From DATBED01 sp035480695 (lineage in GTDB: Bacteria > Patescibacteriota > Saccharimonadia > Saccharimonadales > UBA4665), in the NCBI GenBank assembly GCA_035480695.1, contig DATIHM010000001.1:1-16926 (forward strand): 16,926 bases of DNA, read 5' to 3'. The position numbers and the translations under genes are program-made. This document shows positions 12,478 through 16,926 of the stretch, piece by piece. Under the pieces are notes generated by a model. That model searched no databases, had not been told where the DNA came from, and was given only the letters and a program-made list of their open reading frames with translations. Numbering within the stretch: the first letter of the stretch is position 1; each line of letters opens with the position of its first letter.

Positions 12478-13983
12478 ATGACGAGTCAGCAGAGGCTGGT
12501 TTTGGTAGTGGCGATTCTGGGGTCGTTCGTGGCTTTTCTAGATAGCGCCATCGTGAATGTGGCGCTGCCGGCCATCCAGCGCGACCTCGGCGGCGGCCTG
12601 GCTGCCCAGCAATGGGTGGTCGATGCTTATCTGTTAACCTTGGGTTCGCTGATATTGATTGCCGGCTCGCTGAGCGACCTGTTGGGCCGCAAAAAAATCC
12701 TCTCGCTGGGGCTGATGGGTTTCGGGGTCGCCTCGCTGCTCTGTGCCTTTGCGCCGAACAGCACCTCCTTGATTATCTTCCGCGCCCTGCAGGGAATCGC
12801 CGGCGCGCTGCTGGTGCCCAGCTCGTTGGCCATGATTATCTCGGCCTTTTCGGGGCCGGCTCAGGGAAAGGCCATCGGCAGCTGGACGGCCTGGACGGGC
12901 ATCGCCTTCGTGCTCGGTCCGCTGGTCGGCGGCATCCTGGTCGACCAAGCCTCGTGGCGCTGGATTTTCGCCATCAACGTCATCCCGATCGCCATCACGC
13001 TCTACTTGATGCGCAACATCGAAGTCGTTAAGGACACGGGGCACAAAACCCCGGTCGATTACTTCGGTGCGCTGCTTTGTGTGCTGGGTCTCGGCGGTCC
13101 GGTTTATGCCCTGATTGAGCAGTCGCATTACGGCTGGGGCAGCCCGACGATTTATCTGCCGCTAGTGCTCGGCGTGGCGATTTTCGCCGGTTTCTTAGTG
13201 TACGAAAAGAAGGCCGAACACCCGATGCTGCCACTAAGTTTGTTCAAAAACCACAATTTCAGTGTCGGCAACGTGGCGACGCTGTCGATTTACGCCGGGC
13301 TGTCGGCCGCGACGTTCATCCTGGTGGTTTTCCTGCAGCAGGTCGGCGGTTACACGGCGCTCCAGGCCGGATTGGCTGGATTGCCCATCACGCTGATTAT
13401 GTTCGTTTTGTCGCCGCGGATGGGCGCCCTGGCGGGCAAGTACGGCCCGCGCCTGTTCATGGGAACCGGTCCTATCATCGGCGCCGTCGGTTTTGCGCTG
13501 CTGCTGATGACGAATGCCCAGGCCAACTACTGGACGCAGGTTTTTCCGGGCATCGTGGTGTTCGGAATCGGCCTTTCCGTAACGGTCGCACCTCTTACGG
13601 CCGCCATTTTGGGCGACGTGCCTAAAGAGCAGGCTGGAATCGCCTCAGCCGTGAACAACGCAGTTGCCCGGATTGCCGGCTTGCTGGCCGTGGCAGCGGT
13701 CGGCGCCGTCATCGCCGCGCAGTTCGCACACATCGTCGACCAGAAGATGGCCAGCACCGCGGTGTCACACGGCGCTGTTGATTCCGCCAAGCAAGTCAGC
13801 CTGGAAACGACGCCGCCGGCGCCTTACCAGCACGACCAGCGATTCAAAGATGCCCTCACCAGCGCCTCGGTCACGGCGTTCCACAGTGGATTGATAACAG
13901 TCGTCGGCCTGCTGGCCGGCGGCGGCGTCATCTCGCTCATTGGCATCCGAAATCCCCAAAAACCAGCCAAAGCCGAAGCTTGA
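12478..13983 (+). CDS. MFS multidrug efflux transporter, DHA2 (EmrB/QacA) family
   Basis: This predicted proton-driven antiporter expels drugs or other toxic compounds across the cytoplasmic membrane. The 501-residue length and about 14 hydrophobic segments fit the 14-helix DHA2 family. Motifs are LDSAIVNVALPAI (21-33) at the first helix, GSLSDLLGRKK (63-73, motif A) between helices 2 and 3, RALQGIAGALLVPSSLAM in helix 4 (motif B region), and GIAFVLGPLVGGIL in helix 5 (motif C, diagnostic of antiporters). The last helix (GLITVVGLLAGGGVISLIGI) ends close to the C-terminus. The substrate cannot be read from sequence. The gene ends with TGA, one of the clear in-window cases of TGA as a stop. No dedicated regulator is adjacent. 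A GC inverted repeat follows the stop. Confidence 0.92.
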   Translation: MTSQQRLVLVVAILGSFVAFLDSAIVNVALPAIQRDLGGGLAAQQWVVDAYLLTLGSLILIAGSLSDLLGRKKILSLGLMGFGVASLLCAFAPNSTSLIIFRALQGIAGALLVPSSLAMIISAFSGPAQGKAIGSWTAWTGIAFVLGPLVGGILVDQASWRWIFAINVIPIAITLYLMRNIEVVKDTGHKTPVDYFGALLCVLGLGGPVYALIEQSHYGWGSPTIYLPLVLGVAIFAGFLVYEKKAEHPMLPLSLFKNHNFSVGNVATLSIYAGLSAATFILVVFLQQVGGYTALQAGLAGLPITLIMFVLSPRMGALAGKYGPRLFMGTGPIIGAVGFALLLMTNAQANYWTQVFPGIVVFGIGLSVTVAPLTAAILGDVPKEQAGIASAVNNAVARIAGLLAVAAVGAVIAAQFAHIVDQKMASTAVSHGAVDSAKQVSLETTPPAPYQHDQRFKDALTSASVTAFHSGLITVVGLLAGGGVISLIGIRNPQKPAKAEA

Positions 13984-14008
13984 CAAACCGCCAGACCGGG
14001 CGGATTAT
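13980..14008 (+). promoter_or_regulatory. Promoter overlapping the MFS stop, with GC inverted repeat in the spacer
   Basis: TTGACA at 13980-13985 overlaps the MFS stop codon and is 17 nt from GATTAT at 14003-14008, which ends 8 nt before the ATG at 14017. TATTAT at 14006-14011 is an alternative -10 with longer spacing. CCGCC-AGACCG-GGCGG at 13988-14003 fills the spacer. It could be a weak terminator of the MFS gene, an operator, or both. Confidence 0.6.
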
Positions 14009-14016
14009 TATGCCAA

Positions 14017-14514
14017 ATGGCTGGCGAGTTAATCCGCGAATTGGCCGAAGAGCCTGGTTTCGATAACAAGACCAGGCTGCTTGCTGGAATAGCCGTAAAC
14101 ACCGGTACCCAGGAAGCTAAACTTAAAGCATTACAGGCTGCCAATACGCTTCAAGTAGACCCTCGCTTTGGCAAGCAGGGCCAAGGCCGTCGTGTTCTAG
14201 CGGCCATCGAGCAGGCTTACCGTCAGCGCCACCCGAACTTCATTGGCTCCGAATATAAAGAAAATGAAGTTCCCGAGCAAAACATAGGCCAGTGGGGCCA
14301 TGGCCAATCAAAAGAGTATTTGGATGTCGTCCATGCCGTAATACACGCCGTCGGTGACGGCGGCCTGTATCCTTCCGAAAGATGGCTCCATATCGACTAC
14401 ATGCACCCAGGCGCAGCCTGGCGCATGACCATGGTTCGTATCCTTAGGGCTGACGAGACCGGAGCTATTGCCAGGCAGCAAATGGCCGAACCCGAACTGC
14501 CAATCGCCGCTTAA
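14017..14514 (+). CDS. Hypothetical protein, 165 aa
   Basis: The family is not recognised. The protein is soluble, with a helical N-terminal half (GELIRELAEEPGFDNKTRLLAGIAV, QEAKLKALQAANTL, GRRVLAAIEQAYRQRHPNF). A more mixed segment follows, with several His residues (GQWGHGQSKEYLDVVHAVIHAVGDGG and RWLHIDYMHPGAAWRMTM). The clustered His/Asp residues could bind metal, but no known metalloenzyme motif is clear. There is no signal peptide. The ATG is set by the TTGACA-17-GATTAT promoter ending 8 nt upstream, without a Shine-Dalgarno. The gene starts a run of three orphan genes on the same strand that ends at dnaG. Confidence 0.75.
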   Translation: MAGELIRELAEEPGFDNKTRLLAGIAVNTGTQEAKLKALQAANTLQVDPRFGKQGQGRRVLAAIEQAYRQRHPNFIGSEYKENEVPEQNIGQWGHGQSKEYLDVVHAVIHAVGDGGLYPSERWLHIDYMHPGAAWRMTMVRILRADETGAIARQQMAEPELPIAA

Positions 14515-14518
14515 AACG

Positions 14519-14554
14519 CTCATGCTTGCATTGGCAAGGCAAGGGGTCAATAAT
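14519..14554 (+). promoter_or_regulatory. Promoter with shared upstream element, copy 1
   Basis: CTCATGCTTGC at 14519-14529 runs into TTGCAT (14526-14531), which is 17 nt from AATAAT (14549-14554). The -10 ends 7 nt before the ATG at 14562. The same layout recurs before the genes at 15479 and, in part, 16067. No ribosome site is present. Confidence 0.6.
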
Positions 14555-14561
14555 CATTTAT

Positions 14562-15431
14562 ATGAGTTTGCAAGAGGGTATAACTTCTGGTATGGAGTGG
14601 CTGAACCGGGAATACGAGAACGGGAACCAATCCAAAATACTCGGCTTAGCCGCTGGTGCCGGGATGGTCACAAGCTATGTCCTAACGGGCAGAGGCAACG
14701 GCTCATCTGAAAAAGGTTTTTTCAGGCGTGTGGCAGGAACAGGCGTAAAACTCGCGGGCCTAACCGCCATAGCCCTGGCTACTCAGCGCTCGGAAGGGCT
14801 AGGTGATGTCAATGAGCCACCTACACCGTCAGAAAGCCAGCGCTGGCCAAATCTGGGCGCCGAACAGTTCGATTGGACAGCCGAACAAAAGCCGGAAGAG
14901 ACTGACGACGCAGCCGGACCATGGCCAGATGCATTTGACGATGAGGACGGGCCAGCTCCAGCCACCGAACCCGCCGGGGAGTTACCAAACGGAGCCGAAG
15001 AGACTGAAGGGGCAGACGGAGCCGATGGGCCGACTGAGGAGGAAGACTGGCCTGATGTCTTCGACGATCCACCAGAAGTAACCGAGACGCTTACGCTAAC
15101 GAACCTACTTTCAAATCCTAATAACTTTTACAAATGGCTCGAAGTTACAGCGTTCCAAGCCCGTGACCTTAATTTTGAAGTCATGCATAGGGGGCCCGGT
15201 AGGCGGTGGTTTGGGAGAAATAATGCACAAACAGAGCGGCGCCGTAAATTATCCTGGTTAGTGTCAGGCGTAGCCACAGGGCTTGCTGCATTAGGCGACA
15301 ATAGTGGTATTCCGGCGCCAGAAGGATTCGAGACAAACGTGGACTGGGTCGCTAAAAAGCTGCCAATATTCGATAAATCCATCCCGGCACTTGTAGATAA
15401 CCTATTTAAAACAGGATTCGATAAAAGGTAA
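14562..15431 (+). CDS. Hypothetical membrane-associated protein with acidic WPDxFDD linker, 289 aa
   Basis: The family is unknown. Residues 1-25 are amphipathic (GITSGMEWLNREYENGNQSK). Hydrophobic segments follow at 25-41 (KILGLAAGAGMVTSYVL) and, more weakly, 57-73 (VAGTGVKLAGLTAIALA). Residues 80-175 are very acidic and probably disordered, containing WPDAFDD (121-127) and WPDVFDD (163-169) plus a weaker RWPNL...FDW at 94-105. The C-terminal 115 residues are basic and folded-looking (FYKWLEVTAFQARDLNFEVMHRG, ERRRKLSWLVSGVATGLAAL). The N-terminal 75 residues align with those of the next gene, so the two are paralogous in part. A TTG at 14526 is in frame, but it is the -35 hexamer; the ATG at 14562 lies 7 nt after the -10. 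Confidence 0.75.
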   Translation: MSLQEGITSGMEWLNREYENGNQSKILGLAAGAGMVTSYVLTGRGNGSSEKGFFRRVAGTGVKLAGLTAIALATQRSEGLGDVNEPPTPSESQRWPNLGAEQFDWTAEQKPEETDDAAGPWPDAFDDEDGPAPATEPAGELPNGAEETEGADGADGPTEEEDWPDVFDDPPEVTETLTLTNLLSNPNNFYKWLEVTAFQARDLNFEVMHRGPGRRWFGRNNAQTERRRKLSWLVSGVATGLAALGDNSGIPAPEGFETNVDWVAKKLPIFDKSIPALVDNLFKTGFDKR

Positions 15432-15435
15432 GCCG

Positions 15436-15471
15436 CTAGTGCTTGCATCGGAGTGGCTCGCGGTCAATAAT
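15436..15471 (+). promoter_or_regulatory. Promoter with shared upstream element, copy 2
   Basis: CTAGTGCTTGC at 15436-15446 runs into TTGCAT (15443-15448), which is 17 nt from AATAAT (15466-15471). The -10 ends 7 nt before the ATG at 15479. Spacings are identical to copy 1, while the spacer sequence itself differs. No ribosome site is present. Confidence 0.6.
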
Positions 15472-15478
15472 CCTCTAT

Positions 15479-16021
15479 ATGGAGAACTGGCGGGAACGTA
15501 TAGATTCTGGTGTGGATTGGCTGCGCGGACAGATTGAGAGCGGTGACCGGCGGTTCGTACTAGGAATGGCGGCGGCTGCCGGCGCAGTGGCGGCCATGGC
15601 CTTCCGTCCGGAATCAGCCGAAAGCGGCTTTCTCGGCCGCAATTTCCGTCGAGGCTTTAGGCTATCGGCTGCCGGCGTGCTGGCCCGCGCTGCCTGGCAG
15701 TCCGCAAAACCAGGAGAACCAAGCTTGCAATCAGAGGGACCTGAAACAAAATTTCGCCTTGATAGGCTTGAGAAAGCGGGCGAACACATTTCCTACCTTA
15801 TAAACACGCATTTCCAAATAAAACGTGAGGCTAACCAGATGGGAGAGGAGCGTAGGATCCAAAAGTTAATCGATGCAGACAACGTGATACACCAAGCCGA
15901 AGGTGCGGTTACTATCCTAGATATGTTGGGAGCACCTGCCCTGAATGGGGATCCTAGCTGGAATGGTTATTTAGTCCGCGAAAAGAACGAACGGGCAAAC
16001 GGCAACCAGCCTCAGCATTAA
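15479..16021 (+). CDS. Hypothetical membrane-associated protein, 180 aa, partial paralogue of the preceding gene
   Basis: The family is unknown. The N-terminus RIDSGVDWLRGQIESGDRRFVLGMAAAAGAV (7-37) aligns without gaps to the preceding protein: ITSGMEWL/IDSGVDWL, then ENGN/ESGD, then ILGLAAGAG/VLGMAAAAG. A hydrophobic stretch at 27-42 may cross or enter the membrane. A basic patch (GRNFRRGFR) follows, then a second weak apolar segment (LSAAGVLARAAW). The C-terminal half differs from its neighbour: it is helical and charged (FRLDRLEKAGEHISYLINTHFQIKREANQM, RRIQKLIDADNVIHQAEGAV) and lacks the acidic linker. An in-frame TTG at 15443 is the -35 element, so the ATG at 15479, 7 nt after the -10, is preferred. 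Confidence 0.75.
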   Translation: MENWRERIDSGVDWLRGQIESGDRRFVLGMAAAAGAVAAMAFRPESAESGFLGRNFRRGFRLSAAGVLARAAWQSAKPGEPSLQSEGPETKFRLDRLEKAGEHISYLINTHFQIKREANQMGEERRIQKLIDADNVIHQAEGAVTILDMLGAPALNGDPSWNGYLVREKNERANGNQPQH

Positions 16022-16025
16022 TCTA

Positions 16026-16065
16026 CTCATGCTTGCGCCGGTGGGCTGGCGTACAATGGTTGTAC
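16026..16065 (+). promoter_or_regulatory. dnaG promoter region: shared upstream element copy 3 and palindrome over the -10
   Basis: CTCATGCTTGC at 16026-16036 is identical to copy 1. TACAAT at 16052-16057 is the likely -10 and ends 9 nt before the ATG. The upstream TTGC is only 13 nt from it, so its role as a -35 is doubtful here. GTACAA-TGG-TTGTAC at 16051-16065 is a perfect 6-bp inverted repeat that covers the -10 and the predicted start site, a strong position for a repressor. No Shine-Dalgarno sequence is present. Confidence 0.55.
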
Positions 16066-16066
16066 T

Positions 16067-16926
16067 ATGGACGCGGTTGATGAGGTCAAGCAACGCCTAA
16101 GCATCGAGGATGTTATCAGTGAGTATGTACCGCTAAAGCGGGCCGGCCGCAACTGGAAAGGCCTCAGCCCGTTCACCAACGAAAAGACAGCAAGCTTCGT
16201 GGTCAGCCCCGAAAAACAGATATGGCACGATTTTTCGTCGGGCAAGGGCGGTAATATGTTCAGTTTTGTGATGGAAGTCGAAGGGCTTGACTTCAAAGGT
16301 GCGCTCGAGCTGCTAGCTCGCAAGGCTGGCATCGACATCGAGCAATACCGCTCGGCGCCGCGGCGCGGCGGCCCGAACAAGGAGCGCCTCTATGAATTGC
16401 TTGAAGCCGCCGCCCGGTTTTACCAGGTCCAATTATCGCAGAACAAAAGGGTGCTGGAATACGTCTTGAAGAAGCGCGCCTACACTAAAGAGACGGCGCT
16501 GGAATGGCGGCTCGGCTATTCGCCTAACACCGGCCAGGCGCTGGCCGATTTCGCCAAAACCAAAGGTTTTACGGACTCGGAACTGAAGCAGGCCGGGCTG
16601 AGTGCACAGAGCTACCGCGGCGGCACGCAGGACATGTTCCGCGGCCGGCTGATGGTGCCGCTGCAGGATCCGCAGGGCAGGGTAATCGGCTTCACGGCCC
16701 GGCTGCTCGACGACGACCCTGAAGCGCCGAAGTACATCAACACGCCGCAAACGGTTCTGTATGATAAGAGCCGCCACATTTACGGCCTGCACCTGGCCAA
16801 AGAATCGATCCGCAAATCCAAATTCGTGGTTTTGGTTGAAGGGAATCTGGATGTGATTGCCAGCCATCAGGCCGGCGTTCGGCAAGTCGTGGCCACGGCC
16901 GGCACGGCACTGACCGAGCCGCAACT
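16067..16926 (+). CDS. dnaG: DNA primase DnaG, 3' end outside the window, zinc ligands missing
   Basis: DnaG makes RNA primers at the replication fork with the DnaB helicase. The window holds the first 286 codons. Residues 1-95 are the N-terminal zinc-binding domain fold, but GLSPFTNEKTASF and QIWHDFSSGKGGN show that all four zinc ligands are replaced (Cys to Ser34, His to Thr37, Cys to Asp55, Cys to Ser58, relative to E. coli). The rest of the fold pattern is kept. The catalytic core is normal: YTKETALEWRLGYSP, FRGRLMVPLQDPQGRVIGFTAR, PKYINTPQTVLYDKS, and the Toprim segment VVLVEGNLDVIASHQAGV with Glu258, then ATAGTALT. The ATG lies 9 nt after a TACAAT -10, with no ribosome site. It follows the orphan-gene cluster by 45 nt. 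Confidence 0.95.
   Translation, partial: MDAVDEVKQRLSIEDVISEYVPLKRAGRNWKGLSPFTNEKTASFVVSPEKQIWHDFSSGKGGNMFSFVMEVEGLDFKGALELLARKAGIDIEQYRSAPRRGGPNKERLYELLEAAARFYQVQLSQNKRVLEYVLKKRAYTKETALEWRLGYSPNTGQALADFAKTKGFTDSELKQAGLSAQSYRGGTQDMFRGRLMVPLQDPQGRVIGFTARLLDDDPEAPKYINTPQTVLYDKSRHIYGLHLAKESIRKSKFVVLVEGNLDVIASHQAGVRQVVATAGTALTEPQ

Noticed and set aside
7556..13983. Alternative genetic code with TGA as glycine
   Set aside because: mscL (7556-7558) and the MFS gene (13981-13983) end at TGA exactly where the families end, and the conserved proteins contain no internal TGA.
14526..15481. TTG starts at 14526 and 15443 giving the similar leaders MHWQGKGS and MHRSGSRS
   Set aside because: The TTG is the -35 hexamer. 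Between the two genes the conserved bases are the promoter hexamers, while the intervening codons differ mostly by amino-acid-changing substitutions, so this is promoter rather than coding conservation.
1..16926. tRNA or rRNA genes, CRISPR arrays, insertion sequences, prophage genes
   Set aside because: I looked on both strands and found no cloverleaf-like intergenic segment, no regularly spaced repeats and no transposase, integrase or phage structural motif. Intergenic gaps are too short for most of these.

Overview
The window looks like a chromosomal segment of a streamlined bacterium of the Candidate Phyla Radiation, most likely a Saccharibacteria (TM7)-like organism. This is inferred from the mix of genes: an archaeal-type sugar-phosphate isomerase, an oligoribonuclease, a SipW/TasA-like pair, a DnaG with a degenerate zinc domain, and many small orphan proteins. 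No rRNA or single decisive marker is present. Coding density is very high, with genes on both strands, convergent overlaps of a few bases and very short intergenic gaps. TGA is used as a stop (mscL and the MFS gene), so the TGA=Gly code of Gracilibacteria/SR1 does not apply.

Layout. 1-1917: groES (missing only the first base of its start codon) and groEL, a chaperonin operon. 1976-5405: an orphan gene, a minus-strand acidic protein divergent from a bifunctional phosphoglucose/phosphomannose isomerase, and two more orphan genes. 5424-7947: argS, an MscL-like channel and msrB (methionine sulfoxide reductase), closely packed. 7948-8981: an HxlR-type regulator and an NAD(P)H-dependent FMN reductase, back to back around an operator-like repeat cluster. 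9005-9556: oligoribonuclease. 9649-11097: a TasA/camelysin-like secreted protein and a SipW-like (ER-type) signal peptidase whose own C-terminus carries a copy of the substrate's signal motif. 11094-12421: a small orphan, a MmcQ/YjbR-family protein and a single-pass membrane protein. 12478-13983: a DHA2-type drug efflux transporter. 14017-16021: three orphan genes, two of them with related N-termini and related promoters. 16067-16926: the 5' part of dnaG.

Regulatory signals form a second layer. About half the genes have a recognisable -10 hexamer ending 5-10 nt before the start codon and no Shine-Dalgarno sequence, which predicts leaderless transcripts. The other genes have strong GGAGG-type ribosome sites. 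Several promoters also contain inverted repeats that could be operators.

The most interesting items are the signal peptidase fused to a substrate-like tail, the DnaG that has lost all four zinc ligands, the leaderless/led split, the repeated upstream element shared by the two paralogous orphan genes and dnaG, and the acidic orphan with two WPDxFDD motifs.
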